From: Blastocatellia bacterium
GTDB taxonomy: Bacteria > Acidobacteriota > Blastocatellia > Chloracidobacteriales > Chloracidobacteriaceae
DNA: 49,813 nucleotides
Assembly (NCBI GenBank): GCA_019695185.1
Contig: JAIBAN010000061.1
Span: 1-49,813 of the forward strand
Direction: 5' to 3'
Positions 25,682 to 33,925 of this stretch are shown one piece after another. Position 1 is the first letter of the stretch. The number at the start of each line of letters is the position of its first letter. A program made the translations under genes and the position numbers. The notes beneath the pieces were generated by a model. It was not told the DNA's origin and searched no databases. It worked only from the letters and a program-made list of their open reading frames with translations.

Positions 25682-27120
25682 TTCTTCAGGCTTTCCAGAA
25701 TCTGCGTTCGGTATTTCAGGGTTTCGGCTTTGATGGCAGGTACGTTGAGGGTGAGCACTTTGCGGTCCCGCATCACGATTTTGCCATTGATAATGCTCGT
25801 CGTCACGTCACCGGCCTTGGTGGCATAAACCAGCGTCGAATAGAGATTATACACCGGCCACTGGTGCGGGGTGTCAATGTCCACCACAATCAGGTCAGCC
25901 CGTTTGCCGGTTTCAAGCGACCCGATTTCCTTGTCGAGGTGAATGGCCTGTGCGCCTCGGATGGTTGCCATTTCCAGGGCCTCGCGGGCATTGACGACCG
26001 TTGGGTCTTTGGAAAATTCCTTGTGCAATTTGGCCGCCGAATCCATTTCCTCAAACATGCTGAGGTCGTTGTTGGAGGCCGCTCCGTCCGTTCCCAGGCC
26101 AACCGCCAACCCAGCCTTGAGCATCTGCGGCACCGGGCAGACCCCGGCAGCCAGTTTCATATTGCTTTGTGGGTTATGGGCCACCCCGACACCCCGGTTT
26201 TTGAGAATTTGAATCTCTTCCGGGGTTACTTGAATGACATGTGCTGCAATCGTACGCGGTCCCAGAATTCCGAGTTTTTCAACATGTTCGACCGGGCGGG
26301 CTTTGTACCGCTCAGTGATGATGCCGACTTCGCTGTAGTCTTCGGCCAGATGGGTCACCAGGGGGCTTTCCAGTTTGTCCGACAGGGCTTTCGCAGCTTT
26401 GAGCAGGTCGGGCGAACAAGTGTAGGGCGCGTGAGGAGCAATCGCCGGTGTAATCAACGCATTGCCTTTGTACTTTTTGATGAAATTTTCGGCATAAGCC
26501 AATCCTTCCTGCGGGGTTTTGGCATCCGGCACCGGAAAGTCAATCACCGTTTCGCCCAGGACCGCCCGCATTCCGGCAGCCTCGGTCACAGCGGCAATTT
26601 CATCCTCAAAATAATACATGTCCACATAACAAGTCGTGCCCCCCTGAATCATTTCGAGGCAGCCCAGGCGGGTGCCGGCCCGGACAAACTCGCGGTTGAC
26701 GTTTTTGGCCTCGGCAGGAAAGATGTACTTGGTCAGCCATTCCTGCAACATCAAATCATCAGCTACGCCGCGAAAAAGCGCCATTGGAACGTGGGTGTGG
26801 GTGTTGATAAGTCCTGGCAGAACCGCTTTTCCGGTCGTATCAATCACGGTTTTGGCTTTGTATCTGGCAGCCAGTTCCCGCGCATCCCCGACGGCCACAA
26901 TCCGGTCCCCTTTAATAGCCACCAGGCCATTTTCATAGAGGTGCCGGTCGCCGTCCATGGTCACCACCGGGCCGCCCCGCAAAATGATGTCCACCGGTTC
27001 CGGAGCAGTTCCCGCCACGGCGGCTCCACTCAGCATCTGTATGCCAGCCACCAACACAACCACCAAGGCCAGTGCCACCCAACGCAGCACCAGGGCTGAA
27101 GGTCCATTTTTTCGCATCAT
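25678..27120 (-). CDS. Exported amidohydrolase of the MTA/SAH deaminase type
   Basis: A 480-residue metal-dependent amidohydrolase of the chlorohydrolase/MtaD group, which deaminates adenosine derivatives or related compounds. Metal-binding motifs are THTHVPMA, HLAEDYSE (E and H), AAHVIQ and GTDGAASNNDLSMFEE (Asp). A hydrophobic N-terminus (LVLRWVALALVVVLVAGIQM) is a signal peptide or anchor, unusual for a group that is normally cytoplasmic, so the enzyme may act in the periplasm. Starts at 27144 and 27120 are both possible; neither has a strong ribosome site. The substrate cannot be fixed from sequence. Confidence 0.85.
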   Translation of the reverse strand: MMRKNGPSALVLRWVALALVVVLVAGIQMLSGAAVAGTAPEPVDIILRGGPVVTMDGDRHLYENGLVAIKGDRIVAVGDARELAARYKAKTVIDTTGKAVLPGLINTHTHVPMALFRGVADDLMLQEWLTKYIFPAEAKNVNREFVRAGTRLGCLEMIQGGTTCYVDMYYFEDEIAAVTEAAGMRAVLGETVIDFPVPDAKTPQEGLAYAENFIKKYKGNALITPAIAPHAPYTCSPDLLKAAKALSDKLESPLVTHLAEDYSEVGIITERYKARPVEHVEKLGILGPRTIAAHVIQVTPEEIQILKNRGVGVAHNPQSNMKLAAGVCPVPQMLKAGLAVGLGTDGAASNNDLSMFEEMDSAAKLHKEFSKDPTVVNAREALEMATIRGAQAIHLDKEIGSLETGKRADLIVVDIDTPHQWPVYNLYSTLVYATKAGDVTTSIINGKIVMRDRKVLTLNVPAIKAETLKYRTQILESLKK

Positions 27121-27201
27121 ATTTTTTTCCAGCCGGATTTTCATGAATAAAGACACTAAAAGCGGCCAGATTGACCGCTTGGGGGTTCAAAACTTGAGGG
27201 C

Positions 27202-27311
27202 TCGGGGTTCGGGGTTCGAGGTTCAAGGTTTTTGAATTGAGGATTGCACACCAGTTCGGAATTTCAATGCTTGCAATAGGCAAAACCCTGAACCCTGAAC
27301 TCTGAACCCTA
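27202..27311. repeat. Inverted heptamer-repeat locus, GGGTTCG/GGGTTCA unit
   Basis: GGGTTCG-type copies at 27202-27231 face CCCTGAA copies at 27282-27311. The right arm overlaps the TAG stop of the upstream gene (27309). Confidence 0.92.
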
Positions 27312-27938
27312 AATAAACATTTCCTCGTCGTGGTAAGCCTGGTCAATTTGCTTGCGCTGCGCGGCAAAGAGCACTTCCAGAAAGGTTTTAAGTGCCGCCA
27401 GAAGAGCTGAAATTTCCCGCAATGGACGCATCACATCGTGCTGCACCAAGGCTGCCGTATCATCAATCCGAGCGGCTGTCCGGGCAGTCACCCGGTCTAA
27501 TCGTTCGACCTGACCGCGCAGTTTGGTGGTGGTGTCCTGCACCACGGCCTGCACTTCGCGGGCCTCTTCCTGGGTCATTTTGGCCAATTCGCGGGTGGTG
27601 GTTGAAATTGCGGCCATACAGGCTTCGGCTTCAATTTTGAGCGAAGCAACCGTCTGTTTGGCAATCAGCGAAGTTTCCCGCACATTTCCAAGCGTCTGCT
27701 GAGTCTGGTCCAGAATCGGTCCCAGCGAGGCCACGGTTTTCTGGGCCTGCTCCAGGAGTGGTTTAATTGCCTGCGTCGTGTCCCGAACCTGTTTGAGCAC
27801 CGGCTCAGTCTGCTGCTGGATGCTGGCCAGAAGCTTGACGGTCTTGTTCAGCGCCACAAGGACCGCCACCAGCACGACCACAAGCATGAACGTCAGAACC
27901 CCAAGCTCAATGCTGATGATAAGTTCAAAAGAAGTCAC
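27309..27938 (-). CDS. Membrane-anchored coiled-coil protein (DUF948-like)
   Basis: A 209-residue protein with one N-terminal transmembrane helix (LGVLTFMLVVVLVAVLVAL, about 13-31) and a long amphipathic helical region with repeated Q/T/L heptads (ATLxQT-type phases), ending in a conserved-looking QAYHDEEMFI. The form resembles the DUF948/YoxC group of stress or cell-envelope proteins. The start is GTG at 27938 with AGGTGA before it. It lies before a YtxH-type gene, a pairing often seen for this kind of protein. No enzymatic motif is present. Confidence 0.75.
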   Translation of the reverse strand: MTSFELIISIELGVLTFMLVVVLVAVLVALNKTVKLLASIQQQTEPVLKQVRDTTQAIKPLLEQAQKTVASLGPILDQTQQTLGNVRETSLIAKQTVASLKIEAEACMAAISTTTRELAKMTQEEAREVQAVVQDTTTKLRGQVERLDRVTARTAARIDDTAALVQHDVMRPLREISALLAALKTFLEVLFAAQRKQIDQAYHDEEMFI

Positions 27939-27951
27939 GATTCACCTATGG

Positions 27952-28097
27952 AATTGAGTTTTGAGTTTTGAGTTTTGAGTTTTGAGTTTTGAGTTCCGCA
28001 TTTACGCGGCTGCTTTCCATCTTGAAAGAGGCAGCCTCAAGGCTGCCCACCGAACTGCCGCCTGAAGGCGGAACTCAAAACGCGGAACTCAAAACTT
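27952..28097. repeat. Inverted repeat locus, GAGTTTT heptamers plus GTTCCGC hairpins
   Basis: GAGTTTT copies (27955-27993) lead into GAGTTCCGCATTTACGCGGC (27991-28010). The right arm has CCGCCTGAAGGCGGAACTC (28059-28077), then AAAACGCGGAACTCAAAAC (28077-28095), ending next to the TAA of the YtxH gene. Two repeat families are combined at one locus. Confidence 0.92.
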
Positions 28098-28497
28098 AGG
28101 CTTCACTGCCCTCAGGAGCAAGGTCGGAATCAGCGCCTTGAGCTTCGGCCTTCTTGTCCTGATAAGCCCGTTTTCCAGCTTCAATGGCTGCCGCAACCCG
28201 TGCCCGCTGGTCGGTCAGAGCTTCCCGACCGGTTTCCAACAGGTCGTTGGTCCGGCCTCGGCCTGATTCATACAGGTTGGTAGCCTTTTCACGTCCAGTG
28301 GCGTACAACTCGCTGGCTTTCGACGACAGCATCCGGGCGTTGTCCTGGGTATATTCGACGCCGCGCCGGGTGGCGTCCTTGATGTCTCCGCGTAACTCAC
28401 GACCTGATTTGGGGGCAAACAGGAGCGCAACAACTGCCCCAATCCCTGCTCCAATCAGAAAATATGTGAGCTTGGTTGAGCCTGAATCTTCGGCCAT
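28096..28497 (-). CDS. YtxH-domain protein
   Basis: A 133-residue protein with the YtxH signature: a short glycine-rich membrane segment (YFLIGAGIGAVVALLFAPKSG) directly followed by basic, then amphipathic helical repeats (RGRTNDLLETGREALTDQ). Such proteins are small membrane or stress-linked proteins of unknown mechanism, found also near gas-vesicle and general-stress genes. The start has AAGGAGG eleven bases ahead. It is probably paired with the DUF948-like gene, though an inverted-repeat locus lies between them. Confidence 0.85.
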   Translation of the reverse strand: MAEDSGSTKLTYFLIGAGIGAVVALLFAPKSGRELRGDIKDATRRGVEYTQDNARMLSSKASELYATGREKATNLYESGRGRTNDLLETGREALTDQRARVAAAIEAGKRAYQDKKAEAQGADSDLAPEGSEA

Positions 28498-28592
28498 AAC
28501 AAATGGTTCCTCCTTAAAACGGTTTCAGGGTTCGAAAAACTAATGCCTTTTGAAAAGGAAAAGGAATGCGTCGGTGCGACTGTAGCACAAAA

Positions 28593-28732
28593 CAGTTGAG
28601 AGTTGAGAGTTGCGAGTTGCGAGTTGAAAAAATCTGGAGTAACTGAGGTTTTTGGTTCCCGCCAATAAGGACTGAAACCTGGAAAGGGATTTTCCACTCC
28701 CCACTCTCCACTCTCAACTCTCAACTCTCAAT
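28593..28732. repeat. Inverted heptamer-repeat locus, GAGAGTT unit
   Basis: GAGAGTT/GCGAGTT copies at 28593-28627 face ACTCTCA copies at 28694-28732. The right arm starts just after the TAA of the cNMP-binding gene. Confidence 0.93.
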
Positions 28733-29838
28733 TATTCCCCTGGTTCTCCTTCCACATCATCAAGCTGAAAGGCCGCCCGTATCCCAACACTCTCCAGCGG
28801 CCAGGCACCGCTGTCCATCGAAGAAAGAATCTGCCGGGTATTTTTCAGCTTTACCAACACGTAATAAATATTGTAGTGGCAATAAGGAACTTCCTGCATC
28901 AACTGCACCACGGTTGGTTGCTCCTTATGCAAACGATACCAGATATCATTGGCCAGCACCACGTAGGCTTCCTCGCCTTCCCACCGTAGCTCCTCGCCCT
29001 GAGGTTGATAAATGTCCTCGATTTTGATTTCCGGACGAAATGTTTCCAGTTCATCCTGCATCCGGATGGCTTCCATGAGCATGTTCATGCCAGGCTGGAA
29101 TCCTTCTTCCTCTTCGGGGTCGAACTCAGGTGGGGTGGCGTCACTCTTAAAGTCGAACAGACCTTCGACCGGTGGCGGTTGAAACAACTGGTAAAATGCC
29201 TGGGCCCCGCGCAAATGGCCGACATGCGCCGTACAGCAGTTTCCCAGATTGAAATACATTTCCGCGTAATTGTTCCCGAAATCGTCGGTCACAATCAGTT
29301 TGCCGGTCATCCGCGAGACGACAATCGTCTGAATTACACTGGCCAAATCAAAATATTTGAGATGGCCATGGAACTGCCGTTTGCGCTGGACCCCCAGATT
29401 TTTCACGGTTGATTCCAACCGTTCGGCAAACAGATGACAGAGCCGGATGGCAAATTCGGGAAAGGTTTCCAAAATACCGCGAAAACTGCGTTGCGGAAGT
29501 TCAAACACCTCGCCGCCTTCGGGAGCGCGGGCGGCGGAGCTATGGGGAGAGCCCGTCAACATGCGCATTTCACCAACCGACTCCCCTCGGCCCAAAAACG
29601 CAACGGACACTTTTTCGTCCGGGTCGGTGTCACCATGCCGCCAGATTTCAACGACCCCCGATTTGACGACATAAAAGTTATCGGCGGGCGACTCCAACGA
29701 AAAAAGTTCCTGGCCGGGCTCCAGTTTTACAATCCGGCCACGCTTAAAGATTGCCTGCAATGTTTTCTCGGATAAATCCGAAAAAAGTTCGCAATCGCGC
29801 AAAAAGTCGAGTTCACCTTCCGGGAAAGCTTCAAACAT
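28732..29838 (-). CDS. Cyclic-nucleotide-binding protein with DUF4388-type domain
   Basis: A 368-residue protein. Residues about 10-130 form a CRP-type cyclic-nucleotide fold (DLSEKTLQAI, GQELFSLESPADNFYVVKSG, GRGESVGEM). Then HGHLKYFDLASVIQTI, SRMTGKLIV and GNCCTAHVGHLRGAQAFYQL match the PATAN/DUF4388 type. A C-terminal helical part follows; no DNA-binding helix-turn-helix is evident, so it is not a standard CRP regulator but rather a signalling adaptor. The binding loop GESVGEM resembles cNMP sites, but the ligand is not certain. ATG at 29838 is preceded by AGGAAG; a longer frame reaches 29943 without support. Confidence 0.82.
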   Translation of the reverse strand: MFEAFPEGELDFLRDCELFSDLSEKTLQAIFKRGRIVKLEPGQELFSLESPADNFYVVKSGVVEIWRHGDTDPDEKVSVAFLGRGESVGEMRMLTGSPHSSAARAPEGGEVFELPQRSFRGILETFPEFAIRLCHLFAERLESTVKNLGVQRKRQFHGHLKYFDLASVIQTIVVSRMTGKLIVTDDFGNNYAEMYFNLGNCCTAHVGHLRGAQAFYQLFQPPPVEGLFDFKSDATPPEFDPEEEEGFQPGMNMLMEAIRMQDELETFRPEIKIEDIYQPQGEELRWEGEEAYVVLANDIWYRLHKEQPTVVQLMQEVPYCHYNIYYVLVKLKNTRQILSSMDSGAWPLESVGIRAAFQLDDVEGEPGE

Positions 29839-30164
29839 GAGTTGGCTTCCTCTGTAAGTCGCAAAACAATTCAACTGACCTGGGGTTGAGTGACGGAATT
29901 TTGGATGACAATCCATTTTGGCAAAAGGGGCGCGCAGGGTCAAATGCCACCTGCAAAATGTGACCAGGACTTGGCTGGAAAAAGCGGTGGCTGCATGTTA
30001 AAGAGCGGTTTTTCGGCTGCCGAAGACAGCCAGCCGCTTTGGGCAGGTGGTCAATAGTGAATGGTAAGTGCTTGCTCCAACAAGGAGTTTAGCATCATTC
30101 ATCAGTCGCCACTCACCATTCACCATTCACCATTCACCATTCACCATTCACCCCAAAATCTTTT
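29839..30164. other. Divergent intergenic region with hairpin and repeat
   Basis: Holds the start regions of the cNMP gene and the thioesterase gene. A two-part hairpin AGCGG...GGCTG-CCGAAGA-CAGCC..CCGCT lies at 30004-30038, followed by the CACCATT locus. No gene is seen. Confidence 0.6.
30054..30152. repeat. Inverted heptamer-repeat locus, CACCATT unit
   Basis: About six CACCATT copies at 30110-30152 face a short GTGAATGGTAAGTG arm at 30057-30070. This is a divergent gene boundary, and the long arm precedes the start of the thioesterase gene by 13 bases. The short arm seems eroded. Confidence 0.9.
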
Positions 30165-30575
30165 ATGAGTGAACCAAAAACACCTGCAACCGATTTTGAA
30201 TACCGCAAAAATCCGGCCATCCGCACAATGATGATGCCGCACCAGACCAACGCCTATGGAACCATCTTCGGAGGCGTGATTTTGAGCTACATTGACTTGG
30301 CCGGGGCGGTTCCGGCCCGCGATTATGCCCCCTACCAGTTTGTGACCGTCGCCATGAAGGAAGTGATTTTTCACGAACCTGTCTATGTCGGAGACATTGT
30401 CAGCTTTTACGGTTCGGTGACGAAAGTAGGGCGAACCTCCATTACCGTTCACGTTCTGGTTGAGGCCAACCGGATGCGCGAAGGGGGCAAACTGGTCCGG
30501 GTCACGGAAGCCGACGTGATTTATGTCGCCATTGGGGACGATTCCCAACCGACTCCCATCATCCCCAACAAATGA
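30165..30575 (+). CDS. Acyl-CoA thioesterase, hotdog fold (YciA-like)
   Basis: A 136-residue hotdog thioesterase that hydrolyses acyl-CoA; cytoplasmic. The motif ANAYGTIFGGVILSYID-type stretch (TNAYGTIFGGVILSYIDLAG) holds the catalytic acid and helix; FVTVAMKEVIFHEPVYVGD and RTSITVHVLVEAN complete the fold. No Shine-Dalgarno precedes its start, which follows a repeat array. Its stop overlaps the start of lnt (ATGA), so both are translated together; the coupling might recycle acyl groups near lipoprotein acylation, which is inference. Confidence 0.88.
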   Translation: MSEPKTPATDFEYRKNPAIRTMMMPHQTNAYGTIFGGVILSYIDLAGAVPARDYAPYQFVTVAMKEVIFHEPVYVGDIVSFYGSVTKVGRTSITVHVLVEANRMREGGKLVRVTEADVIYVAIGDDSQPTPIIPNK

Positions 30576-32140
30576 CACAAGCGACTGTCACTTTGGCACA
30601 TATCGGGCGGCAGGTGCTCGGCTGGCTGGCCGGCCCGCTGGCGGCGGCGTTGCTTTTGGTTTTGGCGTTCCCGCCCTTTTCGCTCTGGCCGCTGGCGGGG
30701 GTGGCCGTGGCTCCCCTCCTCCGGGCGACACTTCGGACTGCCCGTTGGTGGTCGGCGTTTTTGCAGGGCTGGCTGACCGGAACCCTTTTTTATTATTTCA
30801 GTGCCGGCTGGATTTCGCACTCGATGATTCATTACGGCGAAATCAGTTTTCCACTGGCTCACCTGCTGACCCTTGCCGTTGCAGCCACGTTGGGCTTTTT
30901 TACCGGTTTGTTTACCCTGGCCATCCAGGTTACCAGCCGATACCGGCAGGAATGGGGGTTGGTGGCGGCTCCGTTTGCCTGGGTGACTGCCGAATTTTTA
31001 CGACTGAACCTGGCGGAAATGGGTTGGAACCACCTCGGTTATGCGCTGGCCAGACAACCGTTGCTGATTCAGATTGCCCGTTTCACCAGTGTTTTGGGCG
31101 TCAGCTTTTGGCTGGTTGCCATTGCAAGCGGCCTGCTTTATGCCTTGTGGGGGAAAAAACAGGCCCTTCAGACTGGGGTTGGGTTCGTCATACTGATATT
31201 GTTGATTGTGGCGGACGGCTGGCGGACGGTCCGGGCACTGGCCAATCGCCCGGCTGCCGGAACGGTGGATGTGGTGGCTGTCCAACCGCTGGTGCCGGTT
31301 TTACTGGAAAGCGAACGCGACTATCAGGAGGCACTGACCCGCCATCTCGCGCTTTCCGGACAGGGACTGACAGAAGCCCGTTCCGCTGTGCGGGTTACCG
31401 TCTGGCCTGAATCCCAGATGGGCTTTCGCACTGATGACGAAACCGAGCCCGCCAGGGCAGTCATGCAGGCCCTGACCCGTGAACGGCAAACGTATCTGCT
31501 CTTTAACGGAATCCGGCGGGCGGATGAACGGTTTTACAATCTTGCCGCCTTGATGAATCCGGATGGAACCATCAAGAGCGAATATCGCAAAGTCCATCTG
31601 CTTCCTTTTGGCGAATACATTCCCCTCCGCAGCCTTTTCTCTCAGATTGGCTTTACGCCGCTGGCCATTGACGCCCAACCGGCAACCCAGCCAACCGTTA
31701 CCGTGTTGGAAAAAGGGAAAATCGGGGCTTCGATTTGTTTCGAATCCACCTTTCCTTCACTCTCGGCTGATTTGCGGCGGCAAGGGGCCGGGGTTTTCAT
31801 CAACATTGCAAACGATGGCTGGTTCGGGCATACTGCCGCGTCTGCCCAACACCTCAACCACCTCATTTTTCGCGCAGTCGAGAATCAACTCGACACGGTT
31901 CGTGTGACCAACACCGGAACCAGCGCATGTATCCTTGCCAATGGGTCTGTGCGTGAGCACACAGCCTTGTTTGTTCCGGTCGTCCGCACCTGGACGGTTT
32001 CACTTCGTTCCGAAGGCGAACCGCTCACGTTTTATGCGGCGCACGGAGACCTGTTCGCATGGTTGTGCGGCGCGGTGACTGTGGTGGCGATGGTTTCAGG
32101 CCAGGTCTATTCAAGGGGTCGCAACAAAAAGAGCACTTGA
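30572..32140 (+). CDS. lnt: Apolipoprotein N-acyltransferase
   Basis: Adds the third acyl chain to the N-terminal cysteine of lipoproteins, at the inner membrane. The 522-residue product has about six N-terminal hydrophobic helices and one at the C-terminus, with a nitrilase domain between. The catalytic triad is visible: Glu in VWPESQMGFR, Lys in YRKVHLLPFGEYIPLR and Cys in GASICFESTFPS. The length matches the family. Its start overlaps the thioesterase stop by four bases. Confidence 0.94.
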   Translation: MTQATVTLAHIGRQVLGWLAGPLAAALLLVLAFPPFSLWPLAGVAVAPLLRATLRTARWWSAFLQGWLTGTLFYYFSAGWISHSMIHYGEISFPLAHLLTLAVAATLGFFTGLFTLAIQVTSRYRQEWGLVAAPFAWVTAEFLRLNLAEMGWNHLGYALARQPLLIQIARFTSVLGVSFWLVAIASGLLYALWGKKQALQTGVGFVILILLIVADGWRTVRALANRPAAGTVDVVAVQPLVPVLLESERDYQEALTRHLALSGQGLTEARSAVRVTVWPESQMGFRTDDETEPARAVMQALTRERQTYLLFNGIRRADERFYNLAALMNPDGTIKSEYRKVHLLPFGEYIPLRSLFSQIGFTPLAIDAQPATQPTVTVLEKGKIGASICFESTFPSLSADLRRQGAGVFINIANDGWFGHTAASAQHLNHLIFRAVENQLDTVRVTNTGTSACILANGSVREHTALFVPVVRTWTVSLRSEGEPLTFYAAHGDLFAWLCGAVTVVAMVSGQVYSRGRNKKST

Positions 32141-32333
32141 CAGACCATGGTATACTCTCGCGCTTTGTTATTGGCGGCCTACGCTCACTGTAGGCAGTCA
32201 GCCACTTTGCCAGAGGCAACTCGCCCGACCGTTACCGGAGGGTGTTTTCAAAACCGTCTCAGGTTCTGTGGCCAATTGCCTGCTCCAAAGGGAGTGCAGT
32301 TCGCCGATGCCAAACCCTCGCATGGAGGCACCT
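32141..32333 (+). other. Leader region before the 3D-domain gene
   Basis: The 193 bases contain hairpins CCTAC-GCTCACT-GTAGG (about 32180-32196) and CTCC-AAAG-GGAG (32284-32295), but no riboswitch I can name. TATACT at 32151 could be a -10 element, without a matching -35 at the right distance. Confidence 0.3.
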
Positions 32334-32909
32334 ATGGAACAACGTGCATATAGCACTTTGCTACAGAAAGGCAAACCAGCGACTGTACGAGTCATATCTG
32401 CGTTTGTATTGTTTACCCTCACCGCTCTGAGTCTTGGCAGCATGGCCGAAGGAAGTCAGAAAGGTGCATCACCCGTTCGAAACAAAGGAAACCGAACGGC
32501 CCAATCTTCACAGAAAGACTCACCTAAGAAGTCTCCCTCAGTACCCGCAGCTTCCGCCGATACCGTCACCAAGCCGGAAGCTCCTGCCACCTCAGCAGAC
32601 GCCCAATCCGAACCTTCCCCCAAAGCCCGGCCCTTTACGGCCACGGCGTATTGTCTCAAAGGCCGGACTGCTTCGGGCGTACCAACCCAACGAGGCGTGA
32701 TTGCCGCCGACACCAAGGTTCTTCCCATGGGGTCGGTTGTCAAGATTCATGCCGGTCATTATACGGGAATCTATAAGGTGCAAGACACCGGTTCGAAAAT
32801 CCGGGGCAACCGGGTGGATGTTTTCGTGCCCAGTAAAGCCGAAGCCCGGCAATTCGGGCGCAAAAACATCAAAATCGAAGTCCTGGACCCCAAACAAAAG
32901 AAGAAATAA
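32334..32909 (+). CDS. Exported 3D-domain protein (RlpA/MltA-like barrel)
   Basis: A 191-residue protein with an N-terminal signal or anchor (VISAFVLFTLTALSLGS), a Ser/Pro/Lys-rich linker, and a C-terminal 3D domain named for three aspartates: FTATAYC, TASG..TQRGVIAADTKVLPMGSVVKI, YKVQDTGSKIRGNRVDVFV. Such domains form double-psi barrels in cell-wall lytic or peptidoglycan-binding proteins (as in MltA and resuscitation-type factors). ATG at 32334 is preceded by GGAGG and was preferred over ATG at 32268. It probably acts on the peptidoglycan. A repeat array begins four bases after its stop. Confidence 0.85.
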   Translation: MEQRAYSTLLQKGKPATVRVISAFVLFTLTALSLGSMAEGSQKGASPVRNKGNRTAQSSQKDSPKKSPSVPAASADTVTKPEAPATSADAQSEPSPKARPFTATAYCLKGRTASGVPTQRGVIAADTKVLPMGSVVKIHAGHYTGIYKVQDTGSKIRGNRVDVFVPSKAEARQFGRKNIKIEVLDPKQKKK

Positions 32910-32913
32910 CAAC

Positions 32914-32988
32914 AGGACTGAGGACTGAGGACTGAGGACTGAGAAACCAAATTCTCAATTCTCAATTCTCAATTCTCAATTCTCAATT
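32914..32988. repeat. Convergent repeat locus with unmatched arms (GGACTGA and TCAATTC)
   Basis: GGACTGA copies (32914-32943) follow the plus-strand 3D gene; TCAATTC copies (32951-32988) follow, on the minus strand, the DUF2071 gene. The two arms cannot pair with each other, unlike at codirectional boundaries. The DUF2071 stop and last residues (RIEN) lie in the second arm. Confidence 0.94.
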
Positions 32989-33716
32989 CGAACGCCCTTG
33001 CGCACGATAATCTCCGAACCTTCGGCCAGGAACACCGAAGTCGGGCCTTTTCGTAAATACGGGGCAAATCGTTGGCCGTACAGCGTTTCGACATCACAGT
33101 CGAATGTTTGGTCGGCCACCCTCCAGACTTTCCACGGCGGATGCTCGACTCGATATTCGACGCATCCGCCATCTTTTTGGGCGGCATAGCCCCAGTAATG
33201 TTCGGCAATGAATTCCGCTTCCGAACCCGGTATCATTGATTCGGGGCCGCCAGCGGTCGTGACTTCCATCTGATTCCAGCGTCCCTGAACCTTCCATTCA
33301 TAGCGGACCTTTCCGTTCTCCCGTAAGGAAAGCCCTTCCCGGTCAATCCGATGGCGCATGGCGTGGGTAACGTAATTTTCGTTGTAAACCCAGCGGGCAA
33401 CAGCGGTAATGGCAAAACGCGGCACAATTTCCTTAATAAAAGCCACTCCGCGCCGCCAGCCTTCCGGTCCCTTGTGACGCACATAAAACCGGAGATTGAC
33501 TTCTTCGAAATTCCGGTGCAGCGGAATCGGGATGCCTAACACTTTGGTATCCAAAAACAGAAAACCAACCACGCTCACATAGGTGCGCCCCTGCCAGAAG
33601 TCGAGTTCTGTTCCAGCGGGGACAAACGGCTGCAACACCTCCGGCTCAATGGCAAAATTGAGCATGGCCAGATAGCGCCATTCGGCAGTCAGGAATATTT
33701 TCGGGAGGTCGGTCAT
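32976..33716 (-). CDS. DUF2071 (YqjF-like) protein
   Basis: A 246-residue protein of the YqjF/DUF2071 family, with EWRYLAMLNFAIEPEVLQPFVPAG at the N-terminus (first part EWRYLAMLNFAIEP), VSVVGFLFLDTKVLGIPIP and NLRFYVRHKG. The fold is acetoacetate-decarboxylase-like, but no enzymatic activity is established. The last residues, VRIEN, and the stop lie in the GAATTGA repeat array. No Shine-Dalgarno precedes ATG 33716. Confidence 0.85.
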   Translation of the reverse strand: MTDLPKIFLTAEWRYLAMLNFAIEPEVLQPFVPAGTELDFWQGRTYVSVVGFLFLDTKVLGIPIPLHRNFEEVNLRFYVRHKGPEGWRRGVAFIKEIVPRFAITAVARWVYNENYVTHAMRHRIDREGLSLRENGKVRYEWKVQGRWNQMEVTTAGGPESMIPGSEAEFIAEHYWGYAAQKDGGCVEYRVEHPPWKVWRVADQTFDCDVETLYGQRFAPYLRKGPTSVFLAEGSEIIVRKGVRIEN

Positions 33717-33749
33717 TGTTTGGAAGAATCAAGAACTAAGGACAAGCCC

Positions 33750-33925
33750 AGGACTGAGGACTGAAGACTGAGGACTGAGGACTGAGTTCACTTTCCTGAT
33801 GATTGGTTGTCGTTACACCTGAAAAAGTGAGAAACAAAAATTCGGTCAACCACAGGTTTTCAGGTTTTGAAAATCTCAGTCCTCAGTCCTTGAATTGTCC
33901 TCAGTCCTTGGGTTGTCCTCAATCC
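33750..33925. repeat. Inverted heptamer-repeat locus, GGACTGA unit, partly decayed
   Basis: GGACTGA copies at 33750-33786 face TCAGTCC-type copies at 33875-33925, which are separated by TTGAATTG and TTGGGTTG inserts. The right arm includes the stop codon of the GGDEF gene (KQD read into GGATTGAGG). Confidence 0.93.

Noticed and set aside
25624..27099. Plus-strand frame of 491 codons
   Set aside because: Antisense shadow of the amidohydrolase, whose motifs are unambiguous.
32137..32156. TTGACA and TATACT before the 3D gene as a promoter
   Set aside because: Only 8 bases separate them; a sigma-70 promoter needs about 17.
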